From: Candidatus Parcubacteria bacterium
GTDB taxonomy: Bacteria > Patescibacteria > Paceibacteria > UBA6257 > HR35
Direction: 5' to 3'
Assembly (NCBI GenBank): GCA_026004535.1
Contig: BPJI01000001.1
Span: 124,001-188,000 of the forward strand
Length of the DNA: 64,000 nt
Shown here: positions 7,905 to 17,168 of the stretch, piece by piece
Layout: each line of letters starts with the position of its first letter
Position numbering within the stretch: position 1 is the stretch's first letter
Notes under the pieces: generated by a model
Database searches by the model: none
Seen by the model: only the letters and a program-made list of their open reading frames with translations
What the model was told of the DNA's origin: nothing
Translations under genes and position numbers: made by a program

Positions 7905-8641
7905 TTAAAAATTATAACACAATTTAGCTTTCAGGTTTCAGGTTTTTAGCTTCTTAGCTTCAGAGCTTCAAATATTATTATCTTCTAAGGAAAATTTTAA
8001 TGAGATACGATCTCGTTAAATTTCTCAATTTTTGAATTTCTTAAGAAATTGAGAAATTAAAATTGATGGGTTTTAAAATAGATTTTTGAGTCATCAAACG
8101 ACAGTCTAAGATGCCATAGCGTTTTTTATATAGTCAAATCTTCTCATTTCTACTAACTTAGTGCGGTCGCATCAAGATAGTAGAAGTGGAAATATTCGGA
8201 CGTACGACGTCCCGATATTTATTTTAACACTTGGGTAAGATAATTGTGAAGTCGTTAATTTGTGAACTTGTGAATTTATTAATGAATGAATTTAGTTAAT
8301 TTTGTATTTTAGCAAACCTAGGTAAGTTAAAATACGAAAATCTTTAATTTTATCTTTATTAAATGAATGAATTTAAGGTTATCTAATCTCCAAAGTCGTG
8401 TTTAGCACGCCATGGCGTTTTATAGAGGATTATCTAAAATTAGGTTTCGGGTTATTAGCTTCTTAGCTTCTTCATTTTTTAAATTCTACAATCCAAGGTG
8501 ACGTTTAAAATGCTATAGCGTTTTATAGGTAACCTTCTAAAATTAGCTTTTAGGTTTATAGTTTCGAATATTTTTAAAATTTTAAAGCTGAGAAGCTAAG
8601 AAGCTGAAAGCTAAGAAGCTGAAAGCTAAGAAGCTTTTGAA
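7905..8641. repeat. gene-free repeat region (three repeat families)
   Basis: I see no convincing gene here. The stretch holds AGCTTC/GAAGCT word repeats at 7926-7970, 8436-8473 and 8584-8636. It also holds one copy of a palindromic CGGGAC...GTCCCG element at 8191-8221, and three copies of an element containing GCCATAGCGTTTTATAG (8111-8133, 8406-8425, 8510-8530). It lies between a small membrane-protein gene and a decayed pilin gene, so it may be an accumulation site for repeats in non-essential DNA. Confidence 0.6.
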
Positions 8642-9844
8642 TTATTTTGTAGCTTCATATAAGAGCTTTAATTTCTTGGTCTGATAAGGCACGATTATAG
8701 ATTCGGACTTCGTCGATAATACCCTTATAGAATATCCAACAGTTAGCAATTCTGGCTGCAATATACAAATCATTATCCGAAACTTCGTTATTGGTTTGTC
8801 CTGTTTGAGTATAGCTTAAGACCATCCTTATATAAAAACTTCGTACCAAGAGATTTTTTCCAATGTAAATGCCACTAGAATACCATTGGAATTTATATCA
8901 GGATATACGGAGGATACGAAGAAATAAGGGTTGTACATTATTGGCGTTATTAAAGAATCTTCAAAGGCGTGATGATCCATATATGCCAACCTATATCCTA
9001 GACCTGTATTATATGCTAGAATAGGATTCACTGTCTTACTTCTGTTGGGTATTCTATCCACACAAATGAAATCATTACTTCGCTACATTTATAGATGGGT
9101 TATATAGAATACTTTCACATAATCATCAACCCCATCAAAACTTAAAGCTTTGCCTACTTTACCATCAACACAGTTAGGCCATTATAAGTGTTCCATTATT
9201 TCCATATCCTGATAATCTTTAGCTGTACAATCATCAAAACTCCAATAACCTACAAGTCCTTGAGCTTGATCAATTGAAGTCTTTTATTTGTTCCTGCTGC
9301 ATAAAGATGAGGTAATTATCATCCATCATTTTTGAGCTGTGAGACTGAGGATTGCTTCTAATTGAGCTAGTAAGTCATAACTTCCTCCAGCAACAAATGC
9401 ATAGTAATATGGAGGTCTATTGATTGGATCAATGAAAAGTCTAGAAAGATTAATGCTTGAAAATTGATTAAAAGGAATAGGAATCCAGCCAGTACCATCA
9501 ATATTTGTTGGAGTTGCTGAGCATCTATATGACCAGCCTGAAGGAAGCTGTGGTAATTGACTTATCCATTGACCACAAGTTGATGAAGTATCAGGAAGAG
9601 AGATATAGACAACATTTGATGAAGCATATTGAAGTTCAGAAAAGGTGCCTTGAGTTTCAAAAAGAATAAGGTCAAATATTTTTTCAAGATTTTTAAGGTC
9701 TGAAGTTCTTTGATTATCTCTACCTCTTTTAAAGATATCTGCTGGCTTAATGACAACAATTAAGACAGTAGCTAAGATAGCTATTAGAGCTAAGACAACT
9801 AAAAGTTCAACTAAAGTGAAGGATTTATTCATTTTTTTATTCAT
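8642..9844 (-). pseudogene. decayed prepilin-LamG surface protein
   Basis: The 5' part (9326-9844) encodes a type IV prepilin start: the processing site before FTLVELLVVLALIAIL at residue 9, then a pilin-like domain ending in a frameshift. Downstream, fragments in other frames match the LamG/concanavalin-like continuation seen in the copy at 54156-55508: LYAAGTNKRL, GKALSFDGVDDYV, and a C-terminal IDEVRIYNRALSDQEIKAL. One extra base before the end shifts the final YEATK out of frame. Several separate indels argue for true decay rather than one sequencing error. A shortened pilin from 9326-9844 might still be made. Confidence 0.75.
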
Positions 9845-9885
9845 AATTCTAACTTCTCATCTCTAATTTCCACCTCCAATTTTTG

Positions 9886-10211
9886 TGGAGGCGGTGGGAC
9901 TCGAACCCACATCAGAAGAAAAAGGTGGAAAGAGGCTCTCCTGGCACAGTCAGTTTTCTAATTCCTCTTAAAGAAGATAAACTGACAAACTTCTCTAAGA
10001 GTAGGCTCAATAATTTCACTTATAACCCTTGAGCCAAGAATTATAAGCTATCGAGGATACTTTAAGCCTCTAAGAATTCCCTCGAAAAATTCTTAGAAGC
10101 TGCCTTTACGAAAGAGCAAAGGCTGGAACTCTGTTGGCACTTATTGGCTGTAGGTTGCCAACCTGCCAGCTCCTCTTTCTCTTTTTCTTCTTCAACCTCC
10201 TTCTCGCCCCC
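9886..10211 (-). ncRNA. ssrA: tmRNA (trans-translation RNA)
   Basis: The ends form a tRNA-Ala-like half: 5' GGGGGCG pairs with 3' CGCCTCC including a G3-U pair, discriminator A, and T-arm GTGGG/CCCAC with TTCGAGT loop. CCA is not encoded. The internal tag frame is best read at 10103-10062 as AASKNFSREFLEA followed by TAA, starting at a GCA resume codon. The remainder contains several stems compatible with tmRNA pseudoknots. At 326 nt it is shorter than E. coli tmRNA. Its partner SmpB is encoded at 23458. The tag end LEA differs from the usual LAA. Confidence 0.9.
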
Positions 10212-10235
10212 GTTTAATAATATTATACCACAAAA

Positions 10236-11873
10236 TCAAATCAAACCAGTTACTCTTTCAACTTCTTCAATTGTTGTTATTTTTCTTAAAGCCTTAATTA
10301 AAGCATCTTGTTGAAGAGAGGCAAAATCATTTTTAATTATTTTATAAATTTCAGCTTCAGATGGCTTTTGATAAATTAATTCTTCTAATTCTTTAGTAAT
10401 TCTTAAAAATTCAAAGACACCTATCATTCCTTTATAGCCAGTCTCAAAACATTGGGAGCAACCTTTGGCTTTGACTAAACTAAAATTTTCTAAATCAACA
10501 TCATTTAAATTTACTCTTGAAGGTAAGTTTTTTAATTTTTCTCTGATTTTACTTTTTAAATTCTCATCAGGTTGATATTCTTCAAAACAATAAGGACAAA
10601 CTTTCCTGACTAATCTTTGGGCAATAACTAATCTTAGGGCTGAAGGGATTAATTTGGGATCAACTTCTAAACTTATAAGTCTGGGTATTGCTCCTAAAGA
10701 ATCATTGGTATGTAAGGTGGATAAAACCAAGTGCCCTGTTAGTGATGCTTGGATAGTTATTTGCGCTGTTTCTTTGTCTCTTATTTCGCCAACTAAAATA
10801 ACATCTGGATCGTGTCTTAAAAATGCTCTTAAAGCAACAGCAAAAGTAAAACCTTTTTCTTCTTCAACTTGGCTTTGACTAATGCCTTCAATTTTATATT
10901 CAATTGGATCTTCAATAGTTAAAATCTTTAATTCTGATTTTTTAATTCTCATTAAAATAGCATATAAAGTAGTTGTTTTACCAGAACCAGTTGGCCCTGT
11001 ATTTAAAATTAAACCATTGGGCAAATGAATTGTTTCTTCTAAGGTTTTTAAATCATCCTCCCTTAAGCCAAGTTCTTCTAATTTTTTAACAATTAGACTA
11101 AAAATTAAAAGTCTTAAAACAATGGCTTCATCTTCAACCGAAGGAATAACCGAGGTTCGGATATCAATATTTTGATCATCAAAAACGATTGAAAATCTAC
11201 CATCTTGAGGCTTATCAGTTATATTAATCATCAACCCAGATAAAATTTTAATCCTATTTTTAATTAAAGGATAAATATTTTTAGGGAAAGAGAAAATATC
11301 ATACAAAATTCCATCAAAACGATAACGAACAAAAATCTTATCCTCATAAGGCTCAAAATGAATATCAGAAGCATTAAATTTTATTGCTCCAGCTAATAAA
11401 TAATCAAGAATTAAAAAAGGATCTTGGTTAACTATATTTTTAAGCATATTTTCAATGTCACTTCTCTTTTCAGCTTTTTCTTTAACTTCTAAAAAAACAT
11501 TTTGATTAATTTCAAAAGTACCAACGTAAGTAACTTTTTTTTCCTTTAAAAATTTGTATTCTTCTAAGCCAATTTCTAAACTTTTAGGCGAAATTATGCC
11601 TATACTAATTTCTATTCCTTGTTTCTTTAAAGACTCTTTAAGCTTTTCAAGCTCAGAATTATAAGGATCAATAACTCCCAAAGTTAAAATGTTTTTCTCT
11701 TTTTTAATTGGTATAACTTTTATTTTTTCAGCCAAATTTTTAGGAACATATTTCAAGGCATCAACTTCAGGATGAACTAGTTGTAAATTAAAATAGGGAA
11801 CATTTAAAGCTCTAGCTAATTCTTGAGCAATTCTTTCACTGTCTAACCTAAATTCCTCAAACTCTTTTTCCAT
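10236..11873 (-). CDS. pilB: type IV pilus assembly ATPase PilB/GspE
   Basis: A secretion-superfamily hexameric ATPase powering pilus extension from the cytoplasmic face. The 545-aa protein has an N-terminal MshEN-like domain (about 1-110). The core follows with Walker A GPTGSGKTTT at 293-302, Asp box TIEDPIEY at 319-326, Walker B-like ILVGEIRD, His box GHLVLSTLHTNDS, and a zinc-binding pair CPYC/CSQC near the C-terminus. It is divergent from the PBP gene with a 14-nt gap. TATAAT (minus strand, 11881-11886) sits about 7 nt before the ATG, implying a leaderless mRNA. The pilins at 8642 and 54156 are plausible but decayed substrates. Confidence 0.93.
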   Translation of the reverse strand: MEKEFEEFRLDSERIAQELARALNVPYFNLQLVHPEVDALKYVPKNLAEKIKVIPIKKEKNILTLGVIDPYNSELEKLKESLKKQGIEISIGIISPKSLEIGLEEYKFLKEKKVTYVGTFEINQNVFLEVKEKAEKRSDIENMLKNIVNQDPFLILDYLLAGAIKFNASDIHFEPYEDKIFVRYRFDGILYDIFSFPKNIYPLIKNRIKILSGLMINITDKPQDGRFSIVFDDQNIDIRTSVIPSVEDEAIVLRLLIFSLIVKKLEELGLREDDLKTLEETIHLPNGLILNTGPTGSGKTTTLYAILMRIKKSELKILTIEDPIEYKIEGISQSQVEEEKGFTFAVALRAFLRHDPDVILVGEIRDKETAQITIQASLTGHLVLSTLHTNDSLGAIPRLISLEVDPKLIPSALRLVIAQRLVRKVCPYCFEEYQPDENLKSKIREKLKNLPSRVNLNDVDLENFSLVKAKGCSQCFETGYKGMIGVFEFLRITKELEELIYQKPSEAEIYKIIKNDFASLQQDALIKALRKITTIEEVERVTGLI

Positions 11874-11886
11874 TATAATTATTATA
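11874..11886. promoter_or_regulatory. back-to-back -10 boxes of a divergent promoter
   Basis: The 14-nt gap holds TATAAT on the plus strand (11874-11879), about 8 nt before the PBP ATG, and TATAAT on the minus strand (11886-11881), about 7 nt before the pilB ATG. Both transcripts would start at or within 2 nt of the start codon. The -35 regions must lie in the opposite coding sequence and are not obvious. Confidence 0.55.
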
Positions 11887-11887
11887 A

Positions 11888-13891
11888 ATGAGGATAATTA
11901 AACTTATTTTAATTTTACTTTTTATTTTTTTTAGTTTTGCGATTTTCTTATTCACAATTCAGTCTGTTTATCTACCTAGTTCAGATTTAATTGGTGAAAA
12001 AATTGTTGGTGGTGGAACTGAAATTTATGATCGAACAGGAAGGATTCTCTTATATAAAGTTGGTTTTAGACGCTCGTGGGCTAATTTTGAAGATATTCCT
12101 GAAAATGTAATTAAGGCAACTTTAATTGCTGAAGATAAAGATTTTTATTTTCATCGCGGAGTAAGTTTTAAAGGAATAATAAGATCAATTTATCTCAATC
12201 TAAAAACAAAAAGTTTTGGATATGGTGGTTCAACCATTACCCAACAATTGGTTCGTAATTTGTTTTTAACTAAAGAAAAATCTTTATTAAGAAAAATAAA
12301 CGAAATAATTTTGGCTTTAAAACTTGAAAGAAAATATTCGAAAAATGAAATTTTAACCTATTATCTAAATTCAATCTATTATGGCGAAGGTAATATAGGT
12401 ATTAGAGCCGCAGCTGATTATTATTTCAATAAAAAATTAAAAGATTTAACTTTGTCTGAAGCAATAATTTTAGCTTCAATTCCTAAAGCTCCAGCTTTAT
12501 ATTCACCAATTAACGAAGAAAATATTAAAAGATTAAAAATAAGAAGAGATTATTTGCTTTTGAGACTAAAAGAAGAAGGTTGGATTAATGAAGAAGATTA
12601 TCAAATAGCTATCAATGAGGAGATTGAAATTGTCAAAAGCAAGTATGCTGGTATGATTGCTCCTCATTTTGTTATTGAAGTTATTAATCAATTAAAAGAA
12701 ATGTTTCCCCAAGAAAGCTTAGAAGAAAAAAATTTAAAAATAATAACCACTCTAGATTATGATTTGCAAAAAATTGCCGAAGAGTCTGTAAGAGAAGGAG
12801 CTGAAAGAAATAAAAAAAACTACGGTGGTAGTAATGCTGCTTTAATGGCAATTAATTCTAAAACTGGCGAGGTTTTAGCTTTAGTTGGTTCAAAAAATTT
12901 TTTTGATGAAACAATCGATGGTCAAGTTAATGTTCCTTTTAGATTTCGCCAACCTGGTTCTGCTTTTAAACCAATTTCTTATGCTGCCTTATTTGAATTA
13001 GGTTATCCTGATAATACTATTTTATTTGATGTACCAACTGATTTTAATGGTTATAAACCACAAAATTTTGATAAAGTTTTTAAAGGACCAGTAACCTTAA
13101 GACAAGCTTTGACTGAATCAAGAAATATTCCTTCAGTCAAAGTTTTTTATTTAGCTATACCTGAAAGAGTTATTGATTTGGCTCGAAAAACTATGCCTTA
13201 TTTAAAAGATTGGCAAAATTATGGACTTTCTTTAGGCTTAGGAACAGCTGAGGTTAGAATGACTGATTTAATTAGATTTTATGGTGCTTTGGCTAATGAT
13301 GGTAAATTAGTTTCTCAAAGTTTAATTTTAAGAATTATTGAAGATAAAAAAGTTATTTATGAATATCAACCACAAGAAGAACAAATTGTTTCTCCAGAAA
13401 CAGCAAGAATTTTAAATGATATTTTAAAAGATATTGAAGCTAGAAAAGGTCTTTTGCAAAGAAGCTTAGGGTTGACTATTTTTCCTAATTATGAAGTTGC
13501 TTTAAAAACTGGAACAACTCAATTTTATCAAGATGCTTGGACTTTTGGTTATACACCGCAAATTGTTGTTGGTGTTTGGGCAGGCAATACTGATGGTCGC
13601 CGAATGAATTCTTTAGGAGCAAGTCTTGTTGCGGCTTTACCAATTTTCCACCAATTTTTATCTCAAACAATTACTTTAAATAAAATTCAACCAGAAAATT
13701 TTATCCCTCCGGAAAAAAGATTTGTTAATAAGCCAATGCTTAATGGCTCTTATATTTCTCAATATGGTATTCATAATATCTTATTTTACATTGACCGTCA
13801 AAATCCTTTAGGCGAAATTCCTGAGGACCCTTATCAAGATCCGCAATTTATTTTTTGGGAAAATGGAGTGAGAAAATGGTTTGGTTATTAA
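11888..13891 (+). CDS. pbpA: class A penicillin-binding protein (PBP1A-type)
   Basis: A bifunctional peptidoglycan glycosyltransferase/transpeptidase of 667 aa. There is an N-terminal membrane helix (about 5-27). GT51 motifs are EDKDFYFHRG, GGSTITQQLVRN near 113-124, and a KLERKYSKNEIL/LNSIYYG segment. Transpeptidase motifs are SAFK near 357, SRN near 411 and KTGT near 539. All catalytic motifs are present, so it should polymerise and cross-link wall glycan. It is divergent from pilB with a leaderless-type start. Its 3' end overlaps the convergent 70-aa gene by 4 nt. The gene symbol is a family label only. Confidence 0.93.
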   Translation: MRIIKLILILLFIFFSFAIFLFTIQSVYLPSSDLIGEKIVGGGTEIYDRTGRILLYKVGFRRSWANFEDIPENVIKATLIAEDKDFYFHRGVSFKGIIRSIYLNLKTKSFGYGGSTITQQLVRNLFLTKEKSLLRKINEIILALKLERKYSKNEILTYYLNSIYYGEGNIGIRAAADYYFNKKLKDLTLSEAIILASIPKAPALYSPINEENIKRLKIRRDYLLLRLKEEGWINEEDYQIAINEEIEIVKSKYAGMIAPHFVIEVINQLKEMFPQESLEEKNLKIITTLDYDLQKIAEESVREGAERNKKNYGGSNAALMAINSKTGEVLALVGSKNFFDETIDGQVNVPFRFRQPGSAFKPISYAALFELGYPDNTILFDVPTDFNGYKPQNFDKVFKGPVTLRQALTESRNIPSVKVFYLAIPERVIDLARKTMPYLKDWQNYGLSLGLGTAEVRMTDLIRFYGALANDGKLVSQSLILRIIEDKKVIYEYQPQEEQIVSPETARILNDILKDIEARKGLLQRSLGLTIFPNYEVALKTGTTQFYQDAWTFGYTPQIVVGVWAGNTDGRRMNSLGASLVAALPIFHQFLSQTITLNKIQPENFIPPEKRFVNKPMLNGSYISQYGIHNILFYIDRQNPLGEIPEDPYQDPQFIFWENGVRKWFGY

Positions 13892-14100
13892 AAATAAAAA
13901 ACTGAAAATTGATAATTAGAATATTTAATTTTAAGCTTTGTTTTAAGTTCCTCAATTTTTAAACGATCAATATTTCGAGGTAAATCAAGAACAATATTTC
14001 TTTCGTGTCGATGAATAAAAACTTTTATTCCCGGCAGGTGATCTTTAATAATTTTAGCAATTTCTAATAATTCGTTTTGACGCAGATAAATTTTTTTCAT
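13888..14100 (-). CDS. small protein downstream of dnaN, unknown
   Basis: This 70-aa protein is encoded directly after dnaN, its ATG overlapping the dnaN TGA. It mixes basic and hydrophobic residues with alternating strand-like segments (KVFIHRHERNIVLDL) and has no membrane helix. In many bacteria a small S4-like gene sits between dnaN and recF, but no S4 motif is seen here. Position suggests a replication or repair accessory role, by context only. Confidence 0.55.
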   Translation of the reverse strand: MKKIYLRQNELLEIAKIIKDHLPGIKVFIHRHERNIVLDLPRNIDRLKIEELKTKLKIKYSNYQFSVFYF

Positions 14101-15221
14101 CGATGAACTAAAATATAAACAAAGTCCTCTTCAATTGGTGATTTTAAATAAAGAGGTGTACTTGCATTTAAACCGGTAAAAAAACCACCAAATATTTTTT
14201 CCGATTCAATAACAGCCAAACCATCATAAAGAAAATCAAGATGGAATTTAATTTTAAACTCTGTTTCAGTTAAATTATTTTCTTTAACTTCAAATTCTAA
14301 TTTATTTCTATTTTCTCCTAAGAGTTCATTATGAGTATAAATTTCAAGTTGATTGTCTTTAAAATTAAAAATTAATTCTGTTTCCTTAAATTGATCTAAA
14401 AAAACTCGGGCTAATTTTAAAGCTTGTAAAATTTGATTTTTGTCAAGTAAAAAAGTAAATAAAAAACTAGCTGGAGCAATAAATTGTTGATAATTAGGAT
14501 ATTCTAAGGCTAAAAGCTTGGCAGTTAATAAGTGGTTTAAAATTTCAAAAGTTACTTGATTTTCTTCAAAATAAATTTTTAATTTTCCTGATTTTCTTTT
14601 AATTCTTTGGTATTCTTGAATCAATCTTTTAGGTAATAAAACAGAAATTTTTTCAATATTAGTATCAAAAAATTGAGATTTAACTTTTTGTATACCTAAT
14701 CGGATGGTATCAGTAGCAACCAAATTCAAATTTTCTCCATTTAAATCAAAATAAATTCCAGAATATTCAGGTCTAATATCCGAAGTAGTTAAAATTGGTG
14801 ACAATCTATTAAGATATTCTTGAAAAATTTCATTATCAATTTCAAAGTATTTAGTAAAATTTATTTCAGTAAACGTCGGAAATTCTTCATAACTTAAACC
14901 AGGTAAAGTTGAAACGGAATTTTTACCTCTAATTTCTAAAACAGTATCTCTAATTTCTAAACTAACCTCATCTTCATAAAAGTTATCAATAATTTTTTCA
15001 AATTGTCTGGCTGGAATCAAGACTTCACCTTCTTTTAAAACTTGAGTTAGAAATTTTGTCTGATAGTTTAATTCTAAATCAGTAGCTGAAACATAAATTT
15101 CTTGATTTTTAGCTGAAAGATAAAAATAATTTAAAATACTTAAATCTGTTTTTTGTGAACAAACATTAGTAACAATCTGTAAAATTTCTTTTAATTTTTC
15201 TTTTAAGATATTTATTTTCAT
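14097..15221 (-). CDS. dnaN: DNA polymerase III beta subunit (sliding clamp)
   Basis: The ring-shaped processivity clamp that tethers the replicative polymerase to DNA. The 374-aa length and the three repeated clamp domains fit the family: EGEVLIPARQFEKII near 64-78, TLPGLSYEEFPTF near 104, YSGIYFDLNGENLNLVATDTIRLG near 163, and a C-terminal PLYLKSP plus a terminal hydrophobic strand. It lies 98 nt downstream of dnaA in the usual order. The 98-nt gap shows no clear DnaA box or promoter. Confidence 0.95.
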   Translation of the reverse strand: MKINILKEKLKEILQIVTNVCSQKTDLSILNYFYLSAKNQEIYVSATDLELNYQTKFLTQVLKEGEVLIPARQFEKIIDNFYEDEVSLEIRDTVLEIRGKNSVSTLPGLSYEEFPTFTEINFTKYFEIDNEIFQEYLNRLSPILTTSDIRPEYSGIYFDLNGENLNLVATDTIRLGIQKVKSQFFDTNIEKISVLLPKRLIQEYQRIKRKSGKLKIYFEENQVTFEILNHLLTAKLLALEYPNYQQFIAPASFLFTFLLDKNQILQALKLARVFLDQFKETELIFNFKDNQLEIYTHNELLGENRNKLEFEVKENNLTETEFKIKFHLDFLYDGLAVIESEKIFGGFFTGLNASTPLYLKSPIEEDFVYILVHR

Positions 15222-15319
15222 AGTAGTAATAGTAAGGTTAAAATTGGGGAAAATGTTTTAAACCTTAATATTTCTTAATTTTTTTAATTAACGACACTAA
15301 AATTTTGTTAATAAAATGT

Positions 15320-16681
15320 TTAAACTTCCATGATTTTTGATTTTAAAACTTCTAATTCTTGATTTAATAAAGGGTTTTTCTTCAGTTCTTTAACAATTTT
15401 TTCATAAGAGTAAATAATCGTTGTATGATCCTTTTTTAAAAATTCACCAATTGAGGTATAAGAAAGTTGTGAAATTTCTCTTAAAAAATAAATTAAAAAC
15501 TGTCTTGCTCGGACTAGATGTTTTGTTCTTGTTTTTTTAAAAACATCTTCATCTTTTATTTCATAATGTTCAGCAATTACTTTAACTATTTTTTTCGGAC
15601 TAATTTTACGATAAAAATCTTTGGAGAACTTTTTTAACAGCTCTTCCACTTTTTCTAAAGTTATTTTTTCGCCTTGGTTGTGATGAAAAATGATAAGACT
15701 TAAAGCACCTTCTAGTTCTCTGGTGTTCTTAGTAATTCTTTGGGCAATAAGATCGTAAATTTTATCGTCAAAAACAACACCTTTTTCTTGAGATTTTAGT
15801 TTTAAAATCGCCATTCTTGTTTCGTAATCAGGGGGATTAATATCAATAACTAAACCGCCTTCAAATCTTGACCTTAAACGAGCTTCAATGTCAGGAATTA
15901 GTTTTGGAGGTCTATCAGACGAAAAAATAATTTGTTTGGAAAGGTTGAAAAGATAGTTGAAAGTATGGAAAAGTTCCTCTTGAGAAGTTGTTTTACCCGA
16001 AAGAAAGTGAACATCGTCTAAAATCAAAATATCAATATCTCTAAACTTGGCTCTAAATTCTTCAGTTGTATGATTTTTTAAACTTTGAATAAATTCATTA
16101 GTGAACTCCTCGGTTGTTAAATATTTTAATTTTATGTTTTTGTGAAGTTTTAAAGCTTCATTACCGGTTGCTTGTAAAAGATGAGTTTTGCCAACACCAA
16201 CTGGTCCATAAACAAACAATGGATTATGTAATTTGCCATAATTCTTAGCTACTGCTTGACAAGCAGCAAAGGCTAATTCATTACCTTGGCCAACAACAAA
16301 ATTATCAAAACGATAACGAGGATTAAGATTAGTTTGGGGATTAATTTCAAAAATTGTTAATCTTTGCTGATTGATGCTTGAAAATCTTTTAATTATTGTT
16401 TTTTGATAATCAATTTCTAGACCAGGCTTGTTCGAAACCACAAGTTCAATGCTTTTTATTTCAGGAATAAACTCTTTAATTGTTTTTAAAATTACTTGTT
16501 CAAATTTTTTTTCGAGCCAATCTTTAACAAATTTGCTTGGTACCTCTATTTTTAAAACTCCCTGAGAATAATTTTTTGGTTGAAAATGAGAAAACCAAAC
16601 CTTAAAAACAGATTCACCAACGTTATTTTTAATATTAGTTAAAATCTTATCCCATGTTGTTTGGAAATGTTCTAAGGCCAT
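15320..16681 (-). CDS. dnaA: chromosomal replication initiator DnaA
   Basis: AAA+ initiator that opens the replication origin. Visible features: N-terminal domain I, Walker A GPVGVGKTH, Walker B ILILDDVHF, the RLRSRFEGG box with the arginine finger region, and the C-terminal helix-turn-helix with the DnaA signature ending KKDHTTIIYSYEKI. An ATG three codons upstream (16690) is possible, but the -10 box of the promoter covers it. The predicted transcription start is near 16683, so ATG 16681 (453 aa) is preferred and the mRNA would be leaderless. The gene heads the dnaA-dnaN-small ORF cluster. Confidence 0.95.
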   Translation of the reverse strand: MALEHFQTTWDKILTNIKNNVGESVFKVWFSHFQPKNYSQGVLKIEVPSKFVKDWLEKKFEQVILKTIKEFIPEIKSIELVVSNKPGLEIDYQKTIIKRFSSINQQRLTIFEINPQTNLNPRYRFDNFVVGQGNELAFAACQAVAKNYGKLHNPLFVYGPVGVGKTHLLQATGNEALKLHKNIKLKYLTTEEFTNEFIQSLKNHTTEEFRAKFRDIDILILDDVHFLSGKTTSQEELFHTFNYLFNLSKQIIFSSDRPPKLIPDIEARLRSRFEGGLVIDINPPDYETRMAILKLKSQEKGVVFDDKIYDLIAQRITKNTRELEGALSLIIFHHNQGEKITLEKVEELLKKFSKDFYRKISPKKIVKVIAEHYEIKDEDVFKKTRTKHLVRARQFLIYFLREISQLSYTSIGEFLKKDHTTIIYSYEKIVKELKKNPLLNQELEVLKSKIMEV

Positions 16682-16689
16682 TTTCCCCA

Positions 16690-16718
16690 ATTATATCTAA
16701 AAAGCATCAAGAAGTCAA
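16690..16718 (-). promoter_or_regulatory. dnaA promoter
   Basis: On the minus strand TTGACT (16718-16713) and TATAAT (16695-16690) are separated by 17 nt. The predicted start of transcription is near 16683, two bases before the preferred dnaA ATG, so this site decides the start codon. Confidence 0.8.
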
Positions 16719-16730
16719 AAACCTAAAATC

Positions 16731-17168
16731 TTAAATTAATGTGGAAAACTTGTGAAATAGAATTTTTTTAACCAATTTATCAGCTAAGTTTTGTTCCCGG
16801 GGAATTAAATTAATTTTAATTTCTCCAAAGTCAAGTCTTAAGTTGTGAAATTTAATAAAATAAGGGAAAAGATTAGGTTCAGAAATTTTATACTGATTAT
16901 CAATTTGTTTAGCCACCACTTCGCTGTCTAGATTTAAAATTATTTTTAGATTTTTAATTTTTTCCTTGCCAAAAATTTGTTTTATTTTTTCTAAAGCGAA
17001 GATAACAGCCTGGTATTCAGCCTGATTATTAGTTTTAATGCCGATATCTTTACTATATTCCTTTATTCGTTGATCAAATTTTAAAACAACCCCAATTGCA
17101 GCTTTACCAGGATTATTAATTGCACCACCGTCAGTATAAACAATTATTTCTTTCATTTGATTGGCCAT
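16731..17168 (-). CDS. rnhA: ribonuclease HI-like protein
   Basis: RNase H-fold nuclease that cleaves RNA in RNA-DNA hybrids. The 145-aa protein shows the acidic residues in the expected order: YTDGG near 11-15, NNQAEYQA near 47-54, LNLDSEVV near 78-85 and REQNLADKLV near 122-131. It resembles short bacterial/archaeal RNase HI or reverse-transcriptase-like RNases H that lack the basic handle region. The start overlaps the pgk end by 16 nt. A DnaA-box-like GTGGAAAAC lies in its last codons. Confidence 0.85.
   Translation of the reverse strand: MANQMKEIIVYTDGGAINNPGKAAIGVVLKFDQRIKEYSKDIGIKTNNQAEYQAVIFALEKIKQIFGKEKIKNLKIILNLDSEVVAKQIDNQYKISEPNLFPYFIKFHNLRLDFGEIKINLIPREQNLADKLVKKILFHKFSTLI

Noticed and set aside
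15222..15319. Replication origin between dnaA and dnaN
   Set aside because: The 98 nt are AT-rich but contain no recognisable TTATCCACA cluster; isolated TTTTCCACA-like sites at 632, 16741 and 32193 are too scattered to call an origin.
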